Source: Deltaproteobacteria bacterium
Lineage (GTDB): Bacteria; Myxococcota_A; Polyangia; Haliangiales; Haliangiaceae
Assembly: GCA_021413675.1 (NCBI GenBank)
Contig: JAIOQA010000358.1
Location: 1 to 53,603 of the forward strand
Direction: 5' to 3'
DNA length: 53,603 nucleotides
Of this stretch, positions 9,216 through 19,166 are shown one piece after another (position 1 is the stretch's first letter; each line of letters begins with the position of its first letter). Below the pieces are notes generated by a model. That model was not told the origin of the DNA, did no database searches, and saw only the letters and a list, made by a program, of their open reading frames with translations. A program made the translations under genes and the position numbers.

Positions 9216-11762
9216 CTAGATCTCGCCCTTGATACCGAGGCTCGGAATCAACGGGAGGCCCGGGGTGTCGCTGCGCTGCGAGTAGTCGAAGCTGTAGTCA
9301 GTGCTCTCGCGATTGGCGCGGTTGTAGGCGTTCTGGATGTCGAGATATCCGGCGCAGGGATGCCCCGCGATGTGGAACTGCTTCTCGATCCGCAGGTCGA
9401 GCCGGTGGAACGCCGTGGTGCGCGCGCTGTTGGTCGCGCCGTAGAGCGGCCGGTAGAGATCCACGTCGGCGTCGTAGACGCTGCCGATCACCGGCGTCTC
9501 CGGGTTGCCGGTCACGAGGCGGAAGGTGCCGCCGAGCTCCCAGCCGTGACCGAGCTTGATCGAGCTGGAGACGGTGAGGATGTGGGTCTGGTCGTAGTCG
9601 AACAGGCGCCATTTGCCCGCGTCGTTGCGCTCGCTGCGCGACAGCGTGTAGGACAGAAAGCCGGAGACTCGCCCGCCCGGCTGCCACCGCGCCGCGAGCT
9701 CTGCACCGTAGATCCGACCGCGACCGGTGTTGGTCTTGGCCCCCGACGGCGTCTCGATGATCATGTGGTCGAGGCTCTTGTAGTAGCCCTCGAGGCCGAA
9801 CGACACGCGCTGCGAGAGCTTGTGGTCGAAGCCGAACCCGTAGTGCGTCGCCTGCTGCGTGCGCAGGCCGGGATTTCCGAACGCCGGAATCGACTCCTCC
9901 TCCTTGGGCGGCTGCGAGAACCGGCCGATGCCACCCTTGAACGTCGTCGCGCCGAGCGTGTAGCGCCCGGACGCGCGCGGATCGACCGCCCAGGTCGAGA
10001 CGTCCGAGAAGTAGTCGACGCGCACGCCGGCGGTCACCGCGAGCGGCGCGATCGGCGTGATGGTGGCCTCGGCGTACGCCGCGGGCCGGAACCACACGCC
10101 GTCCTTCTGATCGACGATCTGCTCGTTGAAGCGATCGGCAGTGAACGTCTTGTCCGGGTTGCCCTCGGTCTGCGGGACGTGCGGCCCGCGATACCAGAGG
10201 TCCGCCTCGAGATCATGGATGTCGAGTCCCCATGCGAGCTGCGCGTACTTCGAGAGCGTTGCGTGCCAGTCAGCGCGACCGAAGATCTCGAAGCCATCGA
10301 TGCCGCCCTGCACGAGCTCGCTCGCGTTGACCACGTACCGGTTCGAGCCGCCGGTCACCGAGATCGACTGCTCGAGGTTTGGCCAGGTGCGCGTCCAGTC
10401 GACCCGCAGGCGATGAAAGGCGCCCTCGACCCCGAGGCGATCGCGCTTCGTCGCGGCGCCGCTCGGATTGGCGATCACGACCTCGAGCCGGTCGGTGCTA
10501 CCATAACCGATCACGCGAATCCGGTTGTTCGCATCGGCCTTGTAGACGGCCATCGCCTGCCAGTCGGTGTAGACCGGCGTCGCGGCGACGGGCGCGCCGG
10601 TCGCGCGCAGCAGGGGGCCGATCCAGGCGTCGATGTGGCTGCGGCGCCCGGCAATCGCGAACGACCACTTGTCGCTGATCGGCCCCTCGGCGAGCGCCGA
10701 GACGTCGACCATGTTGAGGTCGAGCGCGGCGTGGAAGCGATCCGTGCGCGGGTCGCGCATCTCGGCCTCGATCACGCCGCCGATCTTGCGACCGTAGCGG
10801 GCCGAGAAGTTTCCCGGGAACAGATCGACGCGCTTGAGCAACGCCCCGTTGACGAAGCTCGTGAGCCCGCCGAGGTGATAGAGCTGCCGCACCGGGGCGC
10901 CGTCGAGGAACACCTGGCTGTCCTCCGGCGCGCTGCCGCGCACGATCAGCATGCCCTGCCCGCTCGGCGGGCGCGCCACGCCAGGGAGCAGCTCCACGGC
11001 GCGCAGCGGATCGCCGCGCGTGCCGGCGATCTTCGTGAGCTCGTCGCCCTCGAGCGAGCGGCGCGTGATCTCGCGCACCGGCGCCTCGATCGTCGCGACC
11101 GCGCCATACGAGCCGGTGTCCTCGACCGTCGTGGCGGGGTTCAGGCGATACGTGACCGCGGCGGCCTCGCCGGCGATCACGTCCTCGTCCTGCGCGAACG
11201 CGGCGTGGTCGAGCGCGTCGATCGCGATGTGATAGTGGCCAGCGGGGAGAGCGTCGAGCGCGAACGCGCCAGCCTCGTCGGTGGTAACTCGACTGACGCT
11301 GCCGTCGGGGCCCGTGACCACGACGTCGACGCCGGCGAGCGGCTTGCCGTCGATCCGCGACAGGATGTGGCCCTCGATCCGGCCCGCGACCGGCGCGGGC
11401 GCGACCGGCGCGTGCTCGAGGGTGAACGCGTAGCGGTAGCGGATCCGCGCGGCGATCGGCTGCCCGTCCTTGGTCGCGGGGGTGAACACGAACTGCCGGA
11501 CCGCGGCGAGCGCGGCCTCGTCGAAGCCATCGCCGACCGGGGTGACGACGCGCGCGTCGAGGACCTGGCCATCCGCGCCCACGGTGAGCTCAAGCTCGAC
11601 CGACGCCTCGCGCCCGGCGGCGCGCGCGTCCGCCGGATACTCGGCGGCGACGTAGGTCGCGATCGTCGGCGGCGTCGGCGGGGCGGTGTCGGCGTGCGCC
11701 GTGGCGCCCGAGGCGATCGCAGCGACGAGGAAGGCGAACAGCGTGGCGCGAAGCTGATGCAT
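9216..11762 (-). CDS. TonB-dependent outer-membrane receptor with N-terminal TonB-type domain
   Basis: 848 residues from the ATG at 11762 (MHQLRATLFAFL), which gives a clean signal peptide ending near THADT and has GAGGG eight bases upstream; an ATG at 11780 is in frame but less likely. Order of parts: a TonB C-terminal-like domain (about 30-115, with YPADARAAGREASVELEL and FTPATKDGQPIAARIRYRY); a carboxypeptidase-regulatory-like beta sandwich (about 120-210, IEGHILSRIDGKPLAGVDV); a plug domain (about 220-330, LLPGVARPPSGQGMLIVRGS and FLDGAPV); and a beta-barrel to the C-terminus. It imports an unidentified substrate using the ExbB-ExbD-TonB set. The promoter region at 11776-11849 shares the palindrome found before exbB. 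Confidence 0.93.
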   Translation of the reverse strand: MHQLRATLFAFLVAAIASGATAHADTAPPTPPTIATYVAAEYPADARAAGREASVELELTVGADGQVLDARVVTPVGDGFDEAALAAVRQFVFTPATKDGQPIAARIRYRYAFTLEHAPVAPAPVAGRIEGHILSRIDGKPLAGVDVVVTGPDGSVSRVTTDEAGAFALDALPAGHYHIAIDALDHAAFAQDEDVIAGEAAAVTYRLNPATTVEDTGSYGAVATIEAPVREITRRSLEGDELTKIAGTRGDPLRAVELLPGVARPPSGQGMLIVRGSAPEDSQVFLDGAPVRQLYHLGGLTSFVNGALLKRVDLFPGNFSARYGRKIGGVIEAEMRDPRTDRFHAALDLNMVDVSALAEGPISDKWSFAIAGRRSHIDAWIGPLLRATGAPVAATPVYTDWQAMAVYKADANNRIRVIGYGSTDRLEVVIANPSGAATKRDRLGVEGAFHRLRVDWTRTWPNLEQSISVTGGSNRYVVNASELVQGGIDGFEIFGRADWHATLSKYAQLAWGLDIHDLEADLWYRGPHVPQTEGNPDKTFTADRFNEQIVDQKDGVWFRPAAYAEATITPIAPLAVTAGVRVDYFSDVSTWAVDPRASGRYTLGATTFKGGIGRFSQPPKEEESIPAFGNPGLRTQQATHYGFGFDHKLSQRVSFGLEGYYKSLDHMIIETPSGAKTNTGRGRIYGAELAARWQPGGRVSGFLSYTLSRSERNDAGKWRLFDYDQTHILTVSSSIKLGHGWELGGTFRLVTGNPETPVIGSVYDADVDLYRPLYGATNSARTTAFHRLDLRIEKQFHIAGHPCAGYLDIQNAYNRANRESTDYSFDYSQRSDTPGLPLIPSLGIKGEI

Positions 11763-11775
11763 GACAACCACCCTC

Positions 11776-11791
11776 AGCACCGCGCGTGCCG
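11776..11791 (-). promoter_or_regulatory. Candidate -24/-12 element before the receptor gene
   Basis: The minus strand reads CGGCACG-CGCG-GTGCT: GG and GC are ten bases apart and six of the seven -24 bases match. The -12 part is weaker than at exbB. The predicted start, about 11765, would leave only about three bases before the chosen ATG at 11762 and would exclude the GAGGG site from the transcript. Either the mRNA is leaderless or this element is a chance match. The palindrome lies at a suitable distance. Confidence 0.4.
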
Positions 11792-11831
11792 GGCGCGGAC
11801 GCTGTCGATCCGCGGACTTCGGCTGCGGTCA

Positions 11832-11870
11832 CCCGGACAGGTGTCCGGGGTGGCGGTCAGCTGTCCGGAC
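11832..11870. promoter_or_regulatory. Second copy of the GGACA-GG-TGTCC palindrome, upstream of the receptor
   Basis: CCCGGACA-GG-TGTCCGGG (11832-11849) is a perfect inverted repeat with the same GG spacer and the same 16-base core as the site at 6958-6973. A further short palindrome GTCCGGAC lies at 11863-11870, so each promoter has a main dyad with an extra half-site pair nearby. I infer that it is the enhancer for the receptor-lipoprotein-kinase unit. The remaining sequence from 11763 to 12050 shows no gene. Confidence 0.6.
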
Positions 11871-12050
11871 GGTCGTCGCGGTCGGCGGAGCCGCGCGGAC
11901 GATCAAGCTGGTGGAGGCTCGCCGTCGACGAGGCTACGTCGACGGCTGGGCGCGGATGGCCTCCGCGATCGCCGAGTGACTCGTCGATCGCGTGCAAGAA
12001 CGCGCTCCGTGCCGGCGCCATCGACTGTGGCGGCCCCCACCGATCCGGAC

Positions 12051-12085
12051 CCCGAAAACGAAACCGCCGGGTAGTTAACCCGGCG
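12051..12085 (-). terminator. Rho-independent terminator of tRNA-Leu
   Basis: On the minus strand CGCCGGG (12085-12079) and CCCGGCG (12071-12065) form a seven-base-pair stem with a seven-base loop. A T-rich tail GTTTCGTTTT follows, complementary to plus 12051-12064. It starts about 11 bases after the tRNA 3' end. Confidence 0.8.
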
Positions 12086-12095
12086 ATTTCACTCG

Positions 12096-12177
12096 TGCGC
12101 GGAGGGGGACTCGAACCCCCACGATTTTACTCACTAGCCCCTCAAACTAGCGCGTCTACCAATTCCGCCATCCGCGC
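12096..12177 (-). tRNA. tRNA-Leu (anticodon GAG)
   Basis: Read on the minus strand, the 82 bases start GCGCGGATGGCGGAATTGG, and the acceptor arm GCGCGGA pairs with TCCGCGC. The anticodon stem CTAGT/GCTAG encloses loop TTGAGGG, giving anticodon GAG for CUU/CUC codons. A long variable arm and GGTTCGAGTCC in the T arm are typical of a class II leucine tRNA. The discriminator is A and CCA is not encoded. Confidence 0.95.
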
Positions 12178-12205
12178 GAGATGCTTGGTTTCTGAAGGGA
12201 GACAT

Positions 12206-12234
12206 CAGGTACAAGAGCCGGGCTTCGATGTCAA
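12206..12234 (-). promoter_or_regulatory. Candidate sigma-70 promoter of tRNA-Leu
   Basis: On the minus strand TTGACA (12234-12229) is a perfect -35 box. After 17 bases comes TACCTG (12211-12206), a weak -10 box. The tRNA 5' end is 28 bases further on. Confidence 0.45.
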
Positions 12235-12325
12235 GAGGTCGGGGCGCGCTCGCGACATGCCATCCGCGCCTCACGCGATGATGGCGTTGTCGGCCAGCTC
12301 ACCTCATGCATAGTAGGCGACTGTC

Positions 12326-12931
12326 ATGGCGCCCGCCCGCTACCAGACCAGTCCGCCGCCGCCGAGTCGCTCGGCGCTGGTGATCGGGCTGTATGCCGCG
12401 CTGGCGCTGACGGCGCTCCTGCTCTCGGCGGGCCGGGGCGACGCGGACATCTACCGGCTCGACGAGGACGTCGCGGGCTGGCGGCTGGCGCTGTCCCCGC
12501 TGCTGGGGTTCCTGCTCGGGCTGGCGGTCATCGCGCTGTCGCGCTGGGCGGTGGGCACGCAGGCGTGGGCGCGCGACCTGCACCAGAGCTTCCGCCACGT
12601 GCTGGGTCCGGTCACGGGCCGCGAGATCGCGACGCTGGCGATCGCGAGCGCCATCGGTGAGGAGCTGATGTTCCGCGGCGCGCTGGAGCCGTGGATCGGG
12701 CTCTGGGCACAGGCCGGGATCTTCGCGCTGCTGCACATCGGCCCGGGGAAGAAGTTCCTGCCGTGGACCGCGATGGCGTTCACGCTGGGCGTGCTGCTGG
12801 GCCTCCTGGCGCACGCGACGGGCGACCTGGGCGGGCCGATCGTGGCGCACTTCACGATCAACTTCGTCAACCTGCGCTTCATCGTGCGCGTCGAGATGCC
12901 GCCGCTGGGCGCGCCCGCCGCCGAGGCGTGA
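12326..12931 (+). CDS. CPBP-family intramembrane metalloprotease (CAAX protease-like)
   Basis: 201 residues with about five membrane helices. The family motifs are present: EELMFRG (the E-E-x-x-x-R motif, about 112-118), FALLHIG (about 134-140) and HFTINFVNL (about 172-180), which together supply the glutamates and histidines for metal-dependent cleavage within the membrane. Bacterial members act in protein processing or bacteriocin self-immunity; the substrate here is unknown. The ATG at 12326 begins a short Pro-rich cytoplasmic tail before the first helix. No operon partner is evident. Confidence 0.88.
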   Translation: MAPARYQTSPPPPSRSALVIGLYAALALTALLLSAGRGDADIYRLDEDVAGWRLALSPLLGFLLGLAVIALSRWAVGTQAWARDLHQSFRHVLGPVTGREIATLAIASAIGEELMFRGALEPWIGLWAQAGIFALLHIGPGKKFLPWTAMAFTLGVLLGLLAHATGDLGGPIVAHFTINFVNLRFIVRVEMPPLGAPAAEA

Positions 12932-12959
12932 TCGGCGTACGGTGACCGAGGCTCAGTGG

Positions 12960-12978
12960 GGCGCAGGTGACCTGCGCC
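12960..12978. terminator. GC-rich hairpin between genes (possible weak terminator)
   Basis: GGCGCAGG-TGA-CCTGCGCC is a perfect eight-base stem with a three-base loop. It lies between the CPBP stop at 12931 and the next start at 13022. It lacks a T-run. Confidence 0.35.
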
Positions 12979-13021
12979 ACTTGCTGTCCTCCGATGCGGC
13001 GGGTAGCTACTGCTCTACCCT

Positions 13022-14164
13022 ATGCGACGTACCTTTCTAGCCTTTGCCCTGCTCGCCGCGTGTGGCGGCTCGAGCTCGACCTCCAATCCCGATGCGCCGC
13101 CGGTGGTCACGCCGGACGCCGCGCCGACCGCGGATGCCGCGCCGCCGGTCTGGACCGCCCCGACCTGCACCACGATCGTCGGCACCGGTGGCGTCACCTT
13201 CTCGCGCGATCAGGGCGCGACGCTGGCGCCGACCAACCCGGTCCTGACCGCGACCAGGTACACGAAGGGCCTCGCGGTGCTGGACGAGCCCGGGCGGATC
13301 GTCGCCGGCCACGACGGCACCGTGATCCTGTCGCTCGACAGCGGCTGCTCGTGGACCTCGATCGGCGACACCGGCGGTGACTCGGTGACGCTCACGGCCG
13401 CGGGCCTGAAGCGCGCCTATGGCTACGTCGACAACGGCACCACGATGGTCCGCATCGACGACACCACCGTGACCAAGCTGCCCTCGCCGGGCACCGGCAC
13501 GATCCTCGGGATGGCGGCGGATCGCGACAACCCGGATCACGTCCGCATCGGCGACTCGGCGGCGCAGCTCTGGGACTCGACCGACGGCGGTGAGACCTGG
13601 GCGCCGCTCGGCGTGCCGGCGCAGGCGAACCCGCTCGCGTACCGTGCGACCTTCGATCCGAAGGACCTCGACCACGTGCTGTACAGCACCGCCAGCACCG
13701 GCGCGCTGCGCACGATCGATGGCGGCACGCACTGGATCCCGAGCACGGGCACGTCGTCCGGCCAGCTGGGCTCGAACGTGTTCACGACGGTGTTCTCGCC
13801 GGTGGACTCGCAGATCGCCTGGGCCGAGGGCCTCGAGATGGTCGACATCAACACCAACACGCGCCACGTCTGGCGCTCGACCGATGGCGGCGCGAGCTGG
13901 TCGGTGGTGCTGACGCAGTCCGCGGACCTGAGCCTGCAGAACGGCCCGCCGATCTTCGCCCACCCGACCGACCCGAACGTCCTCTACGTGGTGTTCGGCA
14001 TGTCGTACCAGAACTACGGCACCGACCTTTACCGCTACGACCACGCGACCAAGATGGTCACGACCACGCACAACAAGTTCCACCGCGCGTTCGCGATCGA
14101 CTTCCTGCCGACCGACCCGTCGTTCATGTACATCGGCGTGTCGCTCGAGCCGACCGGCGGCTGA
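13022..14164 (+). CDS. Asp-box (BNR/sortilin-like) beta-propeller lipoprotein
   Basis: 380 residues. The signal MRRTFLAFALLAACGG carries the lipobox LAAC, and a Pro/Asp/Ala linker follows (about 20-42). The mature part contains repeated Asp-box motifs: STDGGETW near residue 190, TIDGGTHW near 235 and STDGGASW near 290, plus a degenerate LDSGCSW near 105. These S-x-D-x-G-x-x-W turns mark blades of a sialidase/sortilin-like propeller. It is exported and anchored to a membrane; ligand unknown. No sialidase catalytic residues could be identified, so a binding or structural role is more likely than an enzymatic one. Confidence 0.85.
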   Translation: MRRTFLAFALLAACGGSSSTSNPDAPPVVTPDAAPTADAAPPVWTAPTCTTIVGTGGVTFSRDQGATLAPTNPVLTATRYTKGLAVLDEPGRIVAGHDGTVILSLDSGCSWTSIGDTGGDSVTLTAAGLKRAYGYVDNGTTMVRIDDTTVTKLPSPGTGTILGMAADRDNPDHVRIGDSAAQLWDSTDGGETWAPLGVPAQANPLAYRATFDPKDLDHVLYSTASTGALRTIDGGTHWIPSTGTSSGQLGSNVFTTVFSPVDSQIAWAEGLEMVDINTNTRHVWRSTDGGASWSVVLTQSADLSLQNGPPIFAHPTDPNVLYVVFGMSYQNYGTDLYRYDHATKMVTTTHNKFHRAFAIDFLPTDPSFMYIGVSLEPTGG

Positions 14165-14178
14165 TCGCGATGAGCTCG

Positions 14179-14205
14179 GGCGCGGGCCGATAAGTTGCCC
14201 GCGCC
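14179..14205. terminator. Strong GC hairpin after the Asp-box lipoprotein gene
   Basis: GGCGCGGGC (14179-14187) and GCCCGCGCC (14197-14205) form a perfect nine-base stem with a nine-base loop in the 65-base gap between two genes. No T-run follows, so termination is uncertain. Confidence 0.4.
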
Positions 14206-14229
14206 GGCGACCGGCTCCTAGCCTCGGGG

Positions 14230-15870
14230 ATGGTCCGACTCCGGCTGTCCCTGCTCGCGCTCTTGCTGCTGGTCGGCCCCACCCGCGCCGACGAGACGTC
14301 GACCGGCGACAAGCTGCGGATCCTGTACTCGAGCCGGTTCACGTTCACCGACGACGGGCTGCCGCTCATCACCGTCGAGATCATGGGCGGGCAGAAGCAG
14401 ATCACGCTGTCGGCACCCGGCGGCCTGCTGGTCCGCCCCGATGGCGCCGGCGGCAGCGCGGTCGCCGCCGGCGACGGCCGCTGGACCATCCGCGCGCGCG
14501 ACACCGCGCCAGCAGAGATCCAGGAATGGACCGTGGTCGAGAGCCTGGGCCCCGACGACGGCGCGGGCGCGGCCGCGGCGATCGACCGCTGGAAGGGCCG
14601 CGGCTTCGAGCCGCGCACGTTCGAGGTCGGCACGCTGTTCGGCGTGGATGGCGAGCTCATCGACACCCGCGAGACGCTGGTCGCGATCGATCCCGTGGCG
14701 TCGCCGGGCGGCACCGCGCGCGCGACGCAGAACGCGAAGCGCTATGGCCTGTCGATGCGCGTGCACCGCGAGCTGGTGCGCCGCCCGAGCGGCACGATCG
14801 TGGCCGAGGGCGGCGGCGCGCGGGTCGAGAACCCGTCGGTGATCTGGTTCGAGCCGGCGCGCGCGGGCGACACCATCGTGGTCGACGACGTGCCGGTCGG
14901 CACCGGCGGCTCGCAGCTGCAGACGAGCAAGGAGACCCGGCGCTACTGGGGCCGGGTCTACGTGACCCTCGATCGCGGCGGCGCGCTGGTCGCGGTCAAC
15001 GCGGTCCCCGAGGACAAGCTGCTCGCGGGCCTGGTGCCGGCCGAGATGATGGCGTCGTCGCCCGACGCGGCGCTCGAGGCCCAGGCGATCGCGGCCCGCA
15101 CCGAGCTGCTGGCCAAGCTCGGGCACCGCGACCCGACCGACCCGTTCCTGCTGTGCTCGACCCAGGCCTGCCAGGTCTACGCCGGCGCCGGCCACGAGTC
15201 GCCGCGCACCACCCGGGCGGTCGAGAAGACCCGCGGCCTGGTCATGCTGCGCGACGGCGGCGGCCTGGCGGACGCGCGCTACTCGGCGTCGTGCGGCGGC
15301 CACAGCGAGGACAACGACTGGATCTGGGGCGGCGATCCCGACCCGTCGCTGCGCGGCCGCCCCGACACCGCCGAGGGCGGGATGTCGCGGGTCGACGGCG
15401 AGCACCTCGACGCGTTCCTCGACAGCGAGCCGCACGACAGCTGGTGCGGTCGCGGCAAGGGCGCGAAGGGCAAGTTCCGCTGGACCGAGAAGGTCAGCGC
15501 CGCCGACCTCGACGCGCGCATCGCCGTCGAGTACCCCAAGGTCGGCCACGTGCTGGCGCTGGTGCCCGACGGGCGCGGGGTGTCCGGCCGCATCAAGTCG
15601 CTGACGATCAAGGGCGACAAGGGCACCGCGGTCGCCGACGGTGACCTCCACATCCGCCGGCTGCTCGGCGGGCTCAAGTCGACGCTGTTCAAGGTCACCG
15701 CCGAGGGCCCGGCCCGGTCGCCGACCGGCTGGGTGTTCCGCGGCGCGGGCTTCGGCCACGGGGTCGGGATGTGCCAGACCGGCGCGATCGAGATGGCCGC
15801 CGCAGGAAAGTCGCGGACCGAGATCCTCGGCCACTACTACCGGGGCACGCACCTGCACCGGTTGTACTAG
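14230..15870 (+). CDS. SpoIID/LytB-domain secreted protein (peptidoglycan glycosyl-hydrolase-like)
   Basis: 546 residues with signal peptide MVRLRLSLLALLLLVGPTRA. The SpoIID domain occupies about 245-546. VPEDKLLAGLVPAEMMAS (about 258-275) contains the conserved V-P-x-E segment with the glutamate that acts in peptidoglycan chain cleavage in SpoIID. A-Q-A-I-A-A-R-T follows. The C-terminal phrase GFGHGVGMCQTGAIEMA and HYYRGTHL is the standard SpoIID ending. The N-terminal 220 residues are a separate domain of unknown type. Four or more cysteines suggest disulfides in the periplasm. In non-sporulating bacteria such LytB-like proteins affect cell-wall remodelling at division. Confidence 0.88.
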   Translation: MVRLRLSLLALLLLVGPTRADETSTGDKLRILYSSRFTFTDDGLPLITVEIMGGQKQITLSAPGGLLVRPDGAGGSAVAAGDGRWTIRARDTAPAEIQEWTVVESLGPDDGAGAAAAIDRWKGRGFEPRTFEVGTLFGVDGELIDTRETLVAIDPVASPGGTARATQNAKRYGLSMRVHRELVRRPSGTIVAEGGGARVENPSVIWFEPARAGDTIVVDDVPVGTGGSQLQTSKETRRYWGRVYVTLDRGGALVAVNAVPEDKLLAGLVPAEMMASSPDAALEAQAIAARTELLAKLGHRDPTDPFLLCSTQACQVYAGAGHESPRTTRAVEKTRGLVMLRDGGGLADARYSASCGGHSEDNDWIWGGDPDPSLRGRPDTAEGGMSRVDGEHLDAFLDSEPHDSWCGRGKGAKGKFRWTEKVSAADLDARIAVEYPKVGHVLALVPDGRGVSGRIKSLTIKGDKGTAVADGDLHIRRLLGGLKSTLFKVTAEGPARSPTGWVFRGAGFGHGVGMCQTGAIEMAAAGKSRTEILGHYYRGTHLHRLY

Positions 15871-16075
15871 CGCGCACGATCCACCCTCGTCTTTGTGATC
15901 CCGATCGCGAGAGCCGCGGCGTCGCGCGTGCGCTGTCGCGGACCTATCGCGCGTCCGCGAGGCGCGTCGATCGGCCGCGGATCGTCGACGGCGCCGTCGG
16001 CAATGCAGCGCGAATGGAGAATTCCAGCGCCGATCCGCATTTTTGATCGACCCCGTTGAGCGGCATCACTCGACC

Positions 16076-16147
16076 ATGGTTCAAGGAGGAATACCGCGGC
16101 CTGTTCTGGTGGCCGGGGGACGCCGCAAGGCGCACAGGAGGAAGTAG
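16076..16147 (+). CDS. Possible 23-residue leader ORF upstream of the cold-shock gene
   Basis: ATG at 16076 opens a 24-codon frame ending TAG at 16145-16147, two bases before the cold-shock start at 16150. Its last codons (AGG AGG AAG TAG) are the ribosome binding site of the cold-shock gene. The peptide would be basic and end KAHRRK. No strong ribosome binding site precedes its own ATG, so it may be untranslated leader only. Long structured leaders are usual for csp genes. Confidence 0.3.
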   Translation: MVQGGIPRPVLVAGGRRKAHRRK

Positions 16148-16149
16148 CG

Positions 16150-16383
16150 ATGGCGAACGGAACGGTGAAGTGGTTCAACGACGCAAAGGGCTACGGCTTC
16201 ATCTCTCGCTCGGCTGACGGCAAAGACGTGTTCGTTCACTACTCGTCGATCGAGGGTGATGGCTTCCGTACCCTGAACCAGGGTCAACCGGTGGTCTACG
16301 AGGAGCAGGAAGGGCCCAAGGGCCTGTTCGCGCTCAAGGTCAACAAGGACGAAGAGGCCGCCCAGCAGCAGGCGGCCAGCTAG
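16150..16383 (+). CDS. csp: Cold-shock protein (CspA family)
   Basis: 77 residues forming a single OB-fold cold-shock domain. RNP1 is KGYGFIS (about 13-19) and RNP2 is VFVHYSSI (about 28-35), the RNA/ssDNA contacts of the family. The C-terminal EEAAQQQAAS is a short tail. AGGAGG at about 16138-16143 is a strong ribosome binding site. It acts as an RNA chaperone, and the paralog type (cold-induced or constitutive) cannot be told from sequence. A leader of more than 70 bases with its own possible ORF precedes it, and a strong terminator lies 140 bases after the stop. The rest of 15871-16149 shows no gene. Confidence 0.95.
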   Translation: MANGTVKWFNDAKGYGFISRSADGKDVFVHYSSIEGDGFRTLNQGQPVVYEEQEGPKGLFALKVNKDEEAAQQQAAS

Positions 16384-16523
16384 CTCGCGAGACGGATCAC
16401 GCTCGCAGCACCTGGCGCTGGCGCTGGGGTTCGAGACGGCGCACCGTCAGATACGACTCGTTTTTCGCGCCCGGGGTTTCACCCGTTGGGGGACTCGGTG
16501 GAGCCCCGGTCGCAGTACCCTTT

Positions 16524-16572
16524 GAAGAGCCACTACCCGGAGGGGGGACCCGGTAGTGGCTCTTCCCTTTTT
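16524..16572 (+). terminator. Rho-independent terminator after the cold-shock gene
   Basis: GAAGAGCCACTACC (16524-16537) pairs perfectly with GGTAGTGGCTCTTC (16552-16565), and CCCTTTTT follows. It faces the convergent gene ending at 16655 and fits plus-strand transcripts. Confidence 0.88.
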
Positions 16573-16654
16573 CGGCGCCTGGGCCGCCCGCTGGGCGGCG
16601 GTCGCGCCACCGGCCGCCCGGGCGCATGGGCCGCGCCTGGGCGCCCTGGGCGCC

Positions 16655-18850
<2,196 letters not shown>

Positions 18851-19166
18851 CGTGCCAGCCGCCTCGCCGAGCTCATCGCGCTAGCAACGCCCGGCGCGCG
18901 CGGACGCGCTACCCGACGGGCACGGGCAGTGCCGGTCGCCATGGGAGGCCGGGTCAGATCGGTGCGCATCGAGAGCAAGCTCTAGCATTGCACGATCATG
19001 CCCGAGGAGCCGCGCCTGCCGACGTGGCAGGGTCTAACCCCGGGGCGACCTTGGATCGACAGCCGCGACACCCCCATTGGGCCCGGCCGCGCGCCCCGCG
19101 GTTGCCCGCCCCGACACGCCGCAACACTGCGAAACACGAGGGCCGCAGCGCGATCCCGCGCGCGAT
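18851..19166. other. Intergenic stretch without a supported gene
   Basis: 316 bases between the TonB-family start and the lexA stop, both on the minus strand. Short plus-strand frames begin at 18988 and 18998, but they have no domain, no ribosome binding site and biased Arg/Pro content, so I reject them. It should contain the promoter of the TonB-family gene. Confidence 0.6.

Noticed and set aside
9360..12074. Plus-strand frame of 904 codons opposite the TonB receptor
   Set aside because: High-GC antisense frame. The receptor on the minus strand has signal peptide, plug and barrel features, and the plus product has none.
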